NCBI GenBank assembly: GCA_030064845.1
Contig: JASJEC010000033.1
Location: 1-35,219, forward strand
From: Kiloniellales bacterium
Lineage (GTDB): Bacteria; Pseudomonadota; Alphaproteobacteria; Kiloniellales; JAKSDN01
DNA length: 35,219 bases
Direction of reading: 5' to 3'
Made by a program: the position numbers and the translations under genes. The notes beneath the pieces were generated by a model. It made no database searches, was not told where the DNA came from, and was given only the letters and a program-made list of their open reading frames with translations. Positions 17,700 to 25,622 of the stretch are shown piece by piece; position 1 is the stretch's first letter, and every line of letters begins with the position of its first letter.

Positions 17700-18698
17700 A
17701 TGGCGATCGAGCATCCCTATCTCTTGTTCCTGGGCGACGCCGCCGACCAGCTCGCCGCCAAGACGGCCCAGGGGATCAAGGACTGGCGGCCGGAGTGGTG
17801 CCTCGGCCAGCTCCGCCTGCCGGACTGCAACGCCGATCTCGGCCTCAAGGACATGACCCTGGAGGCGGGCGTCGAGGCGGGGGCGAAGACCCTGATCGTC
17901 GGCGTCGCCAACCGCGGCGGGGTGATCTCGGAGGCCTGGCTGGCGGTCCTCGAGCGCGCTCTGGAGCTCGGCCTCGATGTCGCCGCCGGCCTGCACAACC
18001 GCCTGGCGGACCAGGCGATCCTGGCCGGCGCCGCCGAGGCCCACGGCCGCGAGCTGCACGACGTGCGCCACCCGACCCGCGAGTTCGCCGTGGCCAACGG
18101 CAAGAGACGCCCGGGCAAGCGCCTGCTGACCGTCGGCACCGACTGCTCGGTCGGCAAGATGTACACTTCCCTGGCGATCGAGAAGGAGCTGAAGAACCGC
18201 GGCCGGAAGGCCGACTTCCGGGCGACCGGCCAGACCGGCATCTTCATCGTCGGCGACGGGGTCTCGGTCGACGCCGTCGTCGCCGACTTCATCTCCGGCG
18301 CCACCGAGTGGCTGACCCCGGCCAACGACGAGGACCACTGGGACGTGGTCGAGGGCCAGGGCTCGCTGTTCCATGCCTCCTTCGCCGGTGTCTCCCTCGG
18401 CCTGCTGCACGGCAGCCAGCCCGACGCCCTGGTGCTCTGCCACGAGCCGACCCGCGACCACATGCGCGGCCTGCCGGGCGTCGCCCTGCCGGACCTTCAG
18501 CTCTGCATCGACCGGAACCTCGAGGCGGCGCGCCTGACCAATCCGAACCCCTATTTCGCCGGCGTCGCGATCAACACGGCCCGGCTCGACGAAGCCGCCG
18601 CCGAGCGCCTCCTCAAGGAGACCTCCGAAGCGCTCGATCTTCCGGCCGTCGATCCGCTGCGCCAGGGGGTGGCGCCCATCGTCGACCGCCTCGGCTAG
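17700..18698 (+). CDS. dgcN: D-glutamate N-acetyltransferase DgcN (DUF1611 family)
   Basis: 332 residues of the DUF1611 family. The N-terminal domain starts HPYLLFLGDAADQLAAKTA. The C-terminal domain has a P-loop, GTDCSVGKMYTSLAIE (from residue 146), then FRATGQTGIFIVGDGV, FISGATEWL and VEGQGSLFHASFAGVSLGL. In the described alphaproteobacterial pathway DgcN acetylates D-glutamate to N-acetyl-D-glutamate, which DgcA then racemises to N-acetyl-L-glutamate. The P-loop presumably binds a nucleotide or CoA. ATG 17700 was chosen because GGGGAGG stands at the right distance; ATG 17679 is less likely. dgcA follows after 8 bases, which supports the call. Confidence 0.87.
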   Translation: MAIEHPYLLFLGDAADQLAAKTAQGIKDWRPEWCLGQLRLPDCNADLGLKDMTLEAGVEAGAKTLIVGVANRGGVISEAWLAVLERALELGLDVAAGLHNRLADQAILAGAAEAHGRELHDVRHPTREFAVANGKRRPGKRLLTVGTDCSVGKMYTSLAIEKELKNRGRKADFRATGQTGIFIVGDGVSVDAVVADFISGATEWLTPANDEDHWDVVEGQGSLFHASFAGVSLGLLHGSQPDALVLCHEPTRDHMRGLPGVALPDLQLCIDRNLEAARLTNPNPYFAGVAINTARLDEAAAERLLKETSEALDLPAVDPLRQGVAPIVDRLG

Positions 18699-18706
18699 CA
18701 GCGGGA

Positions 18707-19687
18707 ATGGCGACGCTCACCCTGCGGCGCGAGTCCTGGCCGATCCGGGGCAGCTTCACGATCTCCCGCGGCAGCAAGACCGCGGCCGAGGTGGTGGTTG
18801 CCGAGGTCGCCGACGGCGAGCACCGGGGGCGCGGCGAGTGCGTGCCCTACGCCCGCTACGGCGAGACCGTCGAGGGCGTCCTGGCCGCGCTGGAGGAGAT
18901 CTCCGGCGCTTTGGAGGCCGGCCCCGACCGTATGTGGCTGCAGGAGGCCCTGCCCGCCGGCGCGGCGCGCAACGCCCTGGACTGCGCGCTCTGGGACCTG
19001 GAGGCCAAGCGGAGCGGCCGGGCCGCCTGGGATCTGGCGGGCCTGTCGTCGCCCGAGGCGGTGGTAACCGCCTACACCCTCTCCCTCGACGCGCCCGAGG
19101 CCATGGGCCGGGCCGCACAGGCGGCCGCCGACCGGCCGTTGCTCAAGATCAAGTTGGGCGCCGAGGGCGTGGTCGAGCGGGTCGCCGCGGTGCGCGAGGG
19201 CGCGCCCGGCTCGCGCCTGGTGGTCGACGCCAACGAGGCCTGGAGCGCGGCGCTCTACGACACTCTGGCGCCCGAGATGGCGCGCCTCGGGGTTGCCATG
19301 ATCGAGCAGCCGCTGCCCGCCGGCGACGACGCCGCGCTGGCCGGCCGGCCCCGGCCGGTCACGCTCTGCGCCGACGAATCCTGCCACGACCGGAAGTCGC
19401 TGCCGGCGCTGGCCGGCCGCTACGACATGGTCAACATCAAGCTCGACAAGACCGGTGGCCTGACCGAGGCCCTGGCGCTCAAGGCGGCGGCCGAGGCGGC
19501 GGGCCTGGAGATCATGGTCGGCTGCATGCTGGCGACCTCGCTGGCCATGGCGCCGGCCCTGCTGGTCGCCCAGGGCGCCCAGGTGGTCGACCTCGACGGC
19601 CCCCTGCTGCTCGAGCGCGACCGGGACGACGCCATCGCCTTCGACGGCAGCCTCATGCACCCCCCGCCGGCCGTGCTCTGGGGCTGA
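18707..19687 (+). CDS. dgcA: N-acetyl-D-glutamate racemase DgcA (enolase superfamily)
   Basis: 326 residues of the enolase superfamily, close to dipeptide epimerases. The N-terminal capping domain starts MATLTLRRESWPIRGSFTI. In the barrel the pieces appear in order: LLKIKLG with the acid/base Lys pair (147, 149), VVDANE with metal ligand Asp174, MIEQPLP with metal Glu, CADESCH with metal Asp, and NIKLDKTGGL with the opposite Lys. All catalytic residues are present. With DgcN it would turn D-glutamate into N-acetyl-L-glutamate, an arginine-pathway metabolite. GCGGGA precedes the ATG. Without its neighbour the family would allow L-Ala-D/L-Glu epimerase; the dgcN-dgcA pairing decides. Confidence 0.87.
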   Translation: MATLTLRRESWPIRGSFTISRGSKTAAEVVVAEVADGEHRGRGECVPYARYGETVEGVLAALEEISGALEAGPDRMWLQEALPAGAARNALDCALWDLEAKRSGRAAWDLAGLSSPEAVVTAYTLSLDAPEAMGRAAQAAADRPLLKIKLGAEGVVERVAAVREGAPGSRLVVDANEAWSAALYDTLAPEMARLGVAMIEQPLPAGDDAALAGRPRPVTLCADESCHDRKSLPALAGRYDMVNIKLDKTGGLTEALALKAAAEAAGLEIMVGCMLATSLAMAPALLVAQGAQVVDLDGPLLLERDRDDAIAFDGSLMHPPPAVLWG

Positions 19688-19689
19688 TA

Positions 19690-19756
19690 GCCCTCACCCC
19701 GATCCTCTCCCGGAGGCTCGACCGTTGGTCGCCCGCGTCAGCGGGAGGGTGAGGGC
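19690..19756. repeat. Inverted-repeat element, CCCTCACCC type
   Basis: GCCCTCACCC (19690-19699) faces GGGTGAGGGC (19747-19756), a perfect 10-bp match, with inner CTCTCCCG and CGGGAGGG able to extend the stem. It starts 2 bases after the dgcA stop. This sequence style is common as a dispersed intergenic repeat in GC-rich proteobacteria; the stem may also end the dgcNA transcript. Confidence 0.6.
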
Positions 19757-19779
19757 GGGCTTTCTTGCTCAGCCCTGGG

Positions 19780-19930
19780 CTAGGAAACCAAGGGATTGAC
19801 CACAGAGACACAGAGATCATAGAGGAAAACCAAGGGTTTCTTCCGGCGCGCTTCGCGCGCAACCAACTCCCATTTTGACTCTCTGTGCTCGCTGTGTCTC
19901 TGTGGTGACAAGGTTGGTTGAATCCCAAGC
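19780..19930. repeat. Palindromic dispersed-repeat element (CCACAGAGACACAG arms)
   Basis: ACCACAGAGACACAG (19799-19813) and CTGTGTCTCTGTGGT (19892-19906) are perfect 15-base inverted arms about 78 bases apart. Outside them AACCAAGG-like and CCTTGGTT-like bases continue the symmetry loosely. Inside lie a repeated ACCAAGGG (also just outside the left arm) and a CGCGC/GCGCG hairpin. This looks like a miniature repeat found in many copies in some genomes. The open frame across it on the minus strand (19653-19928) is not taken as a gene. Confidence 0.65.
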
Positions 19931-19984
19931 CACAGGCACAGTCTCGCCCTCTGCGCGGCAGTGACCCGACCAGTCTAAAGCCTT

Positions 19985-20305
19985 CTAGCTCCGGCCGTTG
20001 CGGCCGCGGCGGCCGCCCTGGCGGCGGCGGTTCAGGTGCTGGCGCGGGCTCTGGGCGGCTTGGCGCAGCAGCGTGATGACCTTGCCCGCCTCGTTGTCCG
20101 GCGCAGCGCCCTCGGCGATCCCGTAGGCCGTCAGCAGGTGCTGCGCCGCTTCCGCGGGGTCGCGCGAATCCTCCAGGCGCAGGGTCCAGGCGACCAGGAT
20201 GTCCTCGGCCGGGCCGGGAAAGTCCGGCCCCATGTCGATCACCTCCTTGATCAGGCCGCCGGGGTCGTCGGGCGAGTCGTGGGGCGAGACGTACTTGATG
20301 ACCAT
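19985..20305 (-). CDS. Hypothetical protein, 106 residues, basic tail
   Basis: It starts MVIKYVSPHDSPDDPGGLIK and continues with DMGPDFPGPAEDILVAWTL and a helical stretch (DPAEAAQHLLTAYG), and ends in a Gly/Arg-rich tail (NRRRQGGRRGRNGRS) that could bind nucleic acid or membrane phosphate groups. No known domain was recognised. ATG 20305 has GAGGAAAG at good distance. It lies 13 bases behind the methyltransferase stop on the same strand, so the two are probably one operon. Confidence 0.65.
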   Translation of the reverse strand: MVIKYVSPHDSPDDPGGLIKEVIDMGPDFPGPAEDILVAWTLRLEDSRDPAEAAQHLLTAYGIAEGAAPDNEAGKVITLLRQAAQSPRQHLNRRRQGGRRGRNGRS

Positions 20306-20318
20306 CGGCGGTCTTTCC

Positions 20319-21017
20319 TCAAGCGGACTTGCGCAGCAGGTTGAGCCGCGACGGTATGGCGAAGCGGGTGGCCCCGTCCAGCTTCTCACCCGCCGCCTGG
20401 AAGGCCGCGCGCAGCGAGTCCTCGAGCCCGGCCAGGCGCTCGCAGCGGCCCGGGTCGACGGCGAGCAGCCGCGCCTTCAGCGTCTCGAAGTCGCGAATCT
20501 CGTAGGGCGCCAGGTAGGTCAGCTCGGTGACCGACTCGAGGCGGCTCTGCGCCGCTACCTGGATGGCGTCGTAGGCCTTGGCCCGGACGTAGGTCTCGTC
20601 CTCGACCGGCCGGATCAGCTCGAAGTAGTCGCCCTCGGCGATCGGCTCCTGGACGTAGAGCAGGCCGTCGGGCTTAAGGCAGCGGGCCGCCTCGTCCAGC
20701 GCCGGCCCCTGCTCGCCGACCGGGACGTGGTGCAGGGCGTTGAAGAAGATCACCGCGTCGAAGGTGTCGTCCGGGAAGGGCAGGCCCTCGGCGACGCCCG
20801 CGAGGTAGGCCTCGCCGCTGGCCGGCTCGGCGGCCCGTGCCCGGGCCAGCTGCGGTTCCGAGGGCTCCAGGCCGATCGGGGTCGCGCCCTGGCGGGCCAG
20901 CAGGCGGACCAGGGACCCGTCGCCGCAGCCGACGTCGAGCACCAGGGCACCCTCCAGGTCGAGGTGGTCGCGCAGCACCTCGGCGTGCTTTCGGCGGGGC
21001 AGGTCTCTCATGGCCAT
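20319..21017 (-). CDS. Class I SAM-dependent methyltransferase
   Basis: 232 residues. Motif I is VLDVGCGDGSLVRLLARQG, the acidic loop reads GLEPSEPQLARA, motif II/IV is FDAVIFFNALHHVP, and motif post-III is LKPDGLLYVQEP. This is the methyltransferase-11/UbiE-like type, which uses S-adenosylmethionine; the acceptor is unknown. The first third is the Rossmann core; the C-terminal part (ELTYLAPYEIRDFE onward) would choose the substrate. ATG 21017 and ATG 21011 are both possible starts. A small basic protein follows at 13 bases. Confidence 0.88.
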   Translation of the reverse strand: MAMRDLPRRKHAEVLRDHLDLEGALVLDVGCGDGSLVRLLARQGATPIGLEPSEPQLARARAAEPASGEAYLAGVAEGLPFPDDTFDAVIFFNALHHVPVGEQGPALDEAARCLKPDGLLYVQEPIAEGDYFELIRPVEDETYVRAKAYDAIQVAAQSRLESVTELTYLAPYEIRDFETLKARLLAVDPGRCERLAGLEDSLRAAFQAAGEKLDGATRFAIPSRLNLLRKSA

Positions 21018-21117
21018 CACTTGCCATGACGGGCCCCGGCCCGCAAGGGCGGTCGCCGCGGCGTTGCTGCCCGGTTAAGGTGTCGGCTCCGGTCGCAAGA
21101 AAGGGAAGATGCCCGCC

Positions 21118-22242
21118 ATGACCCGAGCTCTGGACGGCCTGCTCGTCGTCAGCCTGGAACAGGCCGTGGCGGCGCCCTACTGCTCGTCGCGGCTGGCCGA
21201 CGCCGGCGCCCGCGTGATCAAGATCGAGCGCCCGGAGGGCGACTTCGCGCGCGGCTACGACAGGGCCGCCAAGGGCGAGAGCGCCTACTTCGTCTGGCTC
21301 AACCGGGGCAAGGAATCGATCGCCCTGGACCTCAAGGCCGAGGGCGACCGGGCCCTGGCCGGGCGGATGCTGGCGGCGGCCGACGTCTTCATCCAGAACC
21401 TGGCCGCCGGGGCCGCCGAGCGCCTCGGCCTCGGCAGCGAGGCCCTGCGCGCCCGCAACCCGCGGCTGATCACCTGCGACATCTCCGGCTACGGCGCCGA
21501 GGGGTCCTACGCCGGCATGAAGGCCTACGACCTGCTGGTGCAGGCCGAGAGCGGCCTCGCCTCGGTGACCGGGCGTCCGGAGGGCCCGGGACGGGTCGGC
21601 GTCTCGGTTTGCGACATCGCTGCGGGCATGTACGCCCATGCGGCGATCCTCGAGGCGCTGCTGGCCCGCGAACGTACGGGCGCGGGCCGCACCATCGCGG
21701 TCTCGTTGTTCGACGGCATGGCCGACTGGATGACCGTGCCCTACCTGTTCCAGGTCTACGCCGGCCGCGCGCCGGAACGGGTCGGTCTCAACCACCCCTC
21801 GATCGCCCCCTACGGCGCCTATGCCGCGGCCGACGGCGAGGTGGTGATCTCGATCCAGAACCAGCGCGAATGGCGCCGCTTCTGCGGCGAGGTGCTGTTG
21901 CAGCCGGGCCTGGCAGAGGACCCGCGCTTCCACGACAACCCGGCCCGCGTCGCCAACCGTCCTGCCCTGGACCGGGAGATCGCGGCGGTCCTGGGCAGCC
22001 TACCGCTCGAAGAGGCCGTCGCCCGCCTGGCCGCGGCCGGGGTCGCCTACGGCCGGCTCAACGACGTGGCCGGCCTGGCGGCGCATCCGCAGCTGCGGAC
22101 CGCGGGGGTCGAGACGCCGTCGGGCATGATCGACCTGATCGCGCCGCCGGCGCGGGTCGCGGGCGAGGAGGCCGCCTTCGGCCCCGTGCCCGCCCTGGAC
22201 GAACAGGGCGTACGTCTCCGCCGCGAGTTCGGCGGCGCGTGA
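21118..22242 (+). CDS. CaiB/BaiF family (family III) CoA-transferase
   Basis: 374 residues. It opens LDGLLVVSLEQAVAAPYCSS, then LADAGARVIKIERPEGDFAR, LNRGKESIALDLK and LITCDISGYG. The segment KAYDLLVQAESGLASVTG contains Asp138, the expected position of the nucleophile that carries CoA by way of a mixed anhydride. It moves CoA between carboxylic acids. The gene two steps on (an HTD2/FAS1-like dehydratase, 211 bases downstream) suggests a C5 dicarboxylate such as mesaconate, as in mct-meh pairs. AAGGGA at 21101-21106 favours ATG 21118 (11 bases) over ATG 21109 (2 bases). Confidence 0.9.
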   Translation: MTRALDGLLVVSLEQAVAAPYCSSRLADAGARVIKIERPEGDFARGYDRAAKGESAYFVWLNRGKESIALDLKAEGDRALAGRMLAAADVFIQNLAAGAAERLGLGSEALRARNPRLITCDISGYGAEGSYAGMKAYDLLVQAESGLASVTGRPEGPGRVGVSVCDIAAGMYAHAAILEALLARERTGAGRTIAVSLFDGMADWMTVPYLFQVYAGRAPERVGLNHPSIAPYGAYAAADGEVVISIQNQREWRRFCGEVLLQPGLAEDPRFHDNPARVANRPALDREIAAVLGSLPLEEAVARLAAAGVAYGRLNDVAGLAAHPQLRTAGVETPSGMIDLIAPPARVAGEEAAFGPVPALDEQGVRLRREFGGA

Positions 22243-22453
22243 CCTCTTCGAAGCCGCCAGCCGTACGCCTCCGACCGGCACCGGGTGCCTCGCGCCCAAT
22301 GCTCTCGATGGTCGTGAAAAGGGCTCGTTTGTCCACGTCCTTAACGCAATTTTAGCCGCGTCGGAGCCAAGAATAGAGTGTCGGCCGCCCCGTTCTCCGC
22401 GCGAAGGATTTCGGAATCCGGTCGGCTCGGGATAGCGCTCGAAAGCAGCTTGC

Positions 22454-23305
22454 ATGACAGAACTCGAAGAGCATTGGCGCCGCTGGATCGGCCGCACCAG
22501 GGAGTCCAGCGATGTGATCGAGCCAATGCGAGCTCGCGCCATGCAGGCGACGCTGGACGACGAGGGCGAGCCCCTGGACACGGGCGATCCGCTGCCGCCG
22601 CTCTGGCACTGGCTGTACTTCTGGGAGCCAACCCCCCATGCCGCGCTCGGCGCCGACGGCCACCGGGCGCGCGGGCAGTTCATGCCGCCGATCAACCTGG
22701 CGCGCCGCGCGATCGCCGGCGGGCGCATCAAGTTCCTCCGCCCGCTCGAGATCGGCGCCACGGCGAAGCGCCGCTCGCGGGTCTCGGATATCCGTCGCAA
22801 GCAGGGCCGCTCCGGTAAGCTGGTCTTCGTCACCCTGCAGCACGAGACCGCCGACGCCTCCGGCGCCTGCATCCAGGAAGAGCAGGACATCGTCTTCCGC
22901 GACGCCGGCAAGCCGGGCGAGACGCTGCTGTCCGGCGACCGGGGCCCCGCCGTGGTGCGCTGGCGCAACCAGGTGACCGCCGATCCGCTGCTGCTGTTCC
23001 GCTATTCGGCGCTCACCTTCAACGGGCACCGGATCCACTATCAGGAGAGCTACGCAACGGAGGAGGAGGGCTATCCGGGCCTGGTCGTCCACGGCTCGCT
23101 CCTGGCCACCATGATGGCCGGGCTGGTCCGCCGCCACGTTCCCGACCGGCCGCTCACCTGGCTCGAATTCAGGGCGGTCCGGCCGGTCTACGATACCAAT
23201 CCCTTCAACGTCGGCGGCAAGCCCGACCCGGACGGCAACAGCGCCGAGATCTGGGTGACCGACCACGCCGGCTATCTCGCCATGACCGGCAAGGCTCGGT
23301 TCTGA
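22454..23305 (+). CDS. FAS1-like/HTD2 dehydratase (mesaconyl- or itaconyl-CoA hydratase type)
   Basis: 283 residues in a double hot-dog arrangement. The N-terminal half is FAS1-like (WLYFWEPTPHAALG, GQFMPPINLARRA, IKFLRPLEIGATAKRRS). The C-terminal half has the hydratase motif FRYSALTFNGHRIHYQ, followed by YPGLVVHGSLLATMMAG. The D/N-x-H-x-I-H-Y block holds the catalytic His. Relatives hydrate mesaconyl-C4-CoA or related acyl-CoAs. With the CaiB-type transferase upstream this looks like a transferase-hydratase pair for C5 dicarboxylates. No SD was found right at the ATG; a promoter may lie in the 211-base gap. The exact substrate is inference. Confidence 0.87.
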   Translation: MTELEEHWRRWIGRTRESSDVIEPMRARAMQATLDDEGEPLDTGDPLPPLWHWLYFWEPTPHAALGADGHRARGQFMPPINLARRAIAGGRIKFLRPLEIGATAKRRSRVSDIRRKQGRSGKLVFVTLQHETADASGACIQEEQDIVFRDAGKPGETLLSGDRGPAVVRWRNQVTADPLLLFRYSALTFNGHRIHYQESYATEEEGYPGLVVHGSLLATMMAGLVRRHVPDRPLTWLEFRAVRPVYDTNPFNVGGKPDPDGNSAEIWVTDHAGYLAMTGKARF

Positions 23306-23381
23306 CGCCTCGATCGGGGCGCCAACTTGACGCCCCGCGCCCGCCTCGCCGATAAAGGGCCGTAAACCCAAGGCGCGAGCG

Positions 23382-23774
23382 ATGGCGGACCAATCCGGAA
23401 GCACGAACGAAGTCTTGAGAAGCGTCCTTGCGGGCGACACGCCGGCGCTGGCCGAGGCGCTCGCCGGCGGCGCCGACGCCGACGCCGCCGACGCCTGGGG
23501 CGTAACGGCCCTGGCCCACGCCGCCGGGCGCGGCGATCTGGAGGCGGTGCGCGTCCTGCTCGACAAGGGGGCCGCCGCCGACCGGCCCAGCCGCTTCGGC
23601 AATACCGCCTTGATGGCGGCCGCCGCCGGCGGCCGGGACGCGGTGGTGGATGCCCTGCTGGCGGCCGGCGCCGACCCCGCCGCCCGCAACAAGTGGGGAC
23701 TGGGCCCCGAGGACTGGGCCCGCTGGCCCGAGAACCGCGACGACATCCTGGCCCTGCTGCGGCGCGGCTCTTAG
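23382..23774 (+). CDS. Ankyrin-repeat protein
   Basis: 130 residues made of about three ankyrin repeats: LAEALAGGADADAADAWGVT, LAHAAGRGDLEAVRVLLDKG, then NTALMAAAAGGRDAVVDALL, AAGADPAARNKWGLGPEDW. The last helix ends LALLRRGS. There is no signal peptide, so it should be a cytosolic protein-binding module. The partner is unknown. It starts 76 bases behind the dehydratase gene on the same strand and may be cotranscribed. Confidence 0.85.
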   Translation: MADQSGSTNEVLRSVLAGDTPALAEALAGGADADAADAWGVTALAHAAGRGDLEAVRVLLDKGAAADRPSRFGNTALMAAAAGGRDAVVDALLAAGADPAARNKWGLGPEDWARWPENRDDILALLRRGS

Positions 23775-23789
23775 CGGAAGTCAGAAAAC

Positions 23790-23850
23790 AACCGGCCCTC
23801 GCCCTCCCGAGAAGGACGCCCGCCCCAATACTCTCCCGTGGGAGAGGGTG
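23790..23850. repeat. Intergenic CTCTCCC/GGGAGAG hairpin element
   Basis: In the gap between the convergent ankyrin and transglycosylase genes, CTCTCC and GGAGAG (23831-23846) form a short-loop hairpin, and CCCTCGCCCTCCC lies to its left. The style matches the element at 19690-19756 and may be a worn copy of the same repeat class; it may also serve as a two-way terminator. Confidence 0.45.
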
Positions 23851-23898
23851 GTGGAGCGGAGTCAGGTAAGGGCGCGTGGGTGAAGTGCCGGCTAAGGC

Positions 23899-24516
23899 CT
23901 ACTCTGGGGCCACGTGCGCCTGTTCGAGGCGGGCGGCCAGGCGGGCCCGGTTGTGACGGTGCTTGATCGTCCGCCAGGCCCGGAAGACCTTGACCCGGTA
24001 GGGCCCGCTGAGGCGCGGCGTGCTCGAGTGGTAGCGCCCGATGGCCGCGGTCCACGAGCCGTAGCGGGCGCGCAGCTCGCCGAGGAAGCTAGCCGCGTAG
24101 CGCAGGTTCAGCGCCGGGTCGAAGGCCTGCTCGAGGCTGGCGAAGGCCTCGGGGTGGTAGCGCAGGTTTATCTGCATGCAGCCGACGTCGATGTTGCGGA
24201 CGCCCCGCGCCCTGAGCGCCTCGACGTGGGCGATCGCGGCCGCGCGGCTCGGCAGGAATTTCCCCTCGCCCTCGGCGGTGACGGTCCAGGGCCAGGCCGC
24301 GACGGCCTTCTCCCCCGGGTGCCAGCGGCCAGACTCGACCGCGCCGATCGCCTCCAGCAGGTGCCGGGGAAGGGCGCTGTCGCGGGCGATATCCGCGCTC
24401 TGGGCGCGGCAGAGGCGCCAGTCGTCCACCTCCGGGGCCGCCGGCGCGGCTTGGGCGTGCAGAGCCGTGGGCAGGGCGGCGAGCAGGATGGTCAGCAGGC
24501 GGTTCCGGCAAGTCAT
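23899..24516 (-). CDS. Periplasmic lytic transglycosylase (SLT-type domain)
   Basis: About 205 residues. MTCRNRLLTILLAALPTALHAQAA is a signal peptide. The SLT domain has LLEAIGAVESGRWHPG with the catalytic Glu, then GVRNIDVGCMQINLRYHPEAF, AASFLGELRARYGSWTAAIG and YHSSTP. It should cleave peptidoglycan glycan strands, forming 1,6-anhydro-muropeptides. The GCMQINLRYHP form is typical of alphaproteobacterial VirB1-like members. No strong SD was seen at ATG 24516; the frame stays open upstream to 24609, so a longer N-terminus is possible but would bury the signal peptide. Confidence 0.87.
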   Translation of the reverse strand: MTCRNRLLTILLAALPTALHAQAAPAAPEVDDWRLCRAQSADIARDSALPRHLLEAIGAVESGRWHPGEKAVAAWPWTVTAEGEGKFLPSRAAAIAHVEALRARGVRNIDVGCMQINLRYHPEAFASLEQAFDPALNLRYAASFLGELRARYGSWTAAIGRYHSSTPRLSGPYRVKVFRAWRTIKHRHNRARLAARLEQAHVAPE

Positions 24517-24595
24517 GGACCGGAATGCACGCAAGCTCCGTGCCAGAGCGCGGGCTGTTATAGGAGGCTGCAGAGAAAGTGCCTCGCCCGCACCA

Positions 24596-24673
24596 TCACC
24601 CTTCGACAAGGTCAGGGTGAGGGTAACTGTTGATCAAAGGAAAACTCCTCACCCTGAGCTTGTCGAAGGGTGA
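24596..24673. repeat. Inverted repeat with 27-base arms (CTTCGACAAG type)
   Basis: The arms run 24596-24622 and 24647-24673 and are reverse complements with one mismatch (AAGGTC against AAGCTC). The core is CCCTTCGACAAG and CAGGGTGAGG, with a 24-base AT-rich spacer between the arms. This matches a sequence widely seen as a dispersed intergenic repeat in proteobacterial genomes. It sits between two minus-strand genes and could fold into a very stable hairpin in RNA. Confidence 0.75.
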
Positions 24674-24716
24674 CCGTGATCAAGGGCTCAGGGGAACTTC
24701 GGCTGCCTAGTAGCCC

Positions 24717-25622
24717 TCACCGGCCGTTCAGATGCTCGGCGCCGATCCGGCCGAGCGCCTCGATCACCGCGTCCATCTGGCGGCTCAAGGCGGGCAGGTT
24801 GGCGCCGCGGCTGAGGCTGGCTTCGTCCATGTAGAGCGCCCGGTTGATCTCGATCTGCAGGGCGTGGACCGCCTGGCCCGGGCGGCCGTAGTGGCGGGTG
24901 ACGAAGCCGCCCGAGTAGGGCTTGTTACGGGTCACCCGGTAACCGAGGTCCTCGAGCGCCGCCGAGGCCGTCTCGGTGACCGCCGGGGCACAGGCCGTGC
25001 CGTGGCAGTCGCCGAGCACGATGTCGATCCGTCCAGTGCCGTTGGAGCGCTCCAGCGGGCCGTTGTTCGACGGCATGGAGTGGCAGTCGACCAGGATGCA
25101 GAAGCCGAAGCGGTCGCGGGTCTGGTCGATCAGACCGCGCAAGGCTGCGTGGTAGGGCCAGTAGTAGTGGCGGATCCGCTCCATGGCCTCGTTGAAGCTG
25201 AGCTTGCCGCGATAGATGTCGGCCCCGGTGGCGACCACCCGGGCGATCGTGCCGAGACCCGCGGCCACCCGGGGCGAGCGGGTGTTGGCGTAGGTCGGCA
25301 GCTCGTCCAGGAACATGGCCGGGTCGAGCTCGAAGGGCTCGCGGTTCGGGTCGATGTAGGCGCGCGGGAAGCGGGCCCGGATCAGCGGCGCGCCCATGGC
25401 CGGCGCCGCCTGGAAGATCTCGTCGACGAAGGAGTCCTCCGAGCGCCTCAGCGTCTGCCGGTCGAGCCGCGACTGGGCGATGAAGCCCGGCGGGTAGCGG
25501 TTGCCACTATGGGGCGAGGCGAAGACCAGGGGGAGGGTCTGGCGCGGCGGGGCGAAGACCTCGTGGGGGTCCCCGATCTCGGCGACTTCGAACTCTGCTT
25601 CCAACGGGACCACGCCGTGCAT
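24717..25622 (-). CDS. N-formylglutamate amidohydrolase family protein
   Basis: 301 residues. Motifs are LVFASPHSGNRYPPGF near the start, RRSEDSFVDEIF, ARFPRAYIDPNREPFELD, FCILVDCHSMPSNN, IDIVLGDCHGTACAP, PYSGGFVTRHYG and QIEINRALYMDE. These hold the His, Asp and Glu residues of the zinc site of this family, which hydrolyses N-formyl-L-glutamate to formate and glutamate in histidine breakdown. No hut genes are nearby, so a general N-acyl-glutamate role is also possible. ATG 25622 and TTG 25628 are both open. The neighbour in the other direction is cpdR, a pairing that recurs in alphaproteobacteria. Confidence 0.9.
   Translation of the reverse strand: MHGVVPLEAEFEVAEIGDPHEVFAPPRQTLPLVFASPHSGNRYPPGFIAQSRLDRQTLRRSEDSFVDEIFQAAPAMGAPLIRARFPRAYIDPNREPFELDPAMFLDELPTYANTRSPRVAAGLGTIARVVATGADIYRGKLSFNEAMERIRHYYWPYHAALRGLIDQTRDRFGFCILVDCHSMPSNNGPLERSNGTGRIDIVLGDCHGTACAPAVTETASAALEDLGYRVTRNKPYSGGFVTRHYGRPGQAVHALQIEINRALYMDEASLSRGANLPALSRQMDAVIEALGRIGAEHLNGR

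Noticed and set aside
19653..19928. Minus-strand open frame of 91 codons after dgcA
   Set aside because: It is made of the palindromic repeat element; such frames are commonly annotated by mistake.
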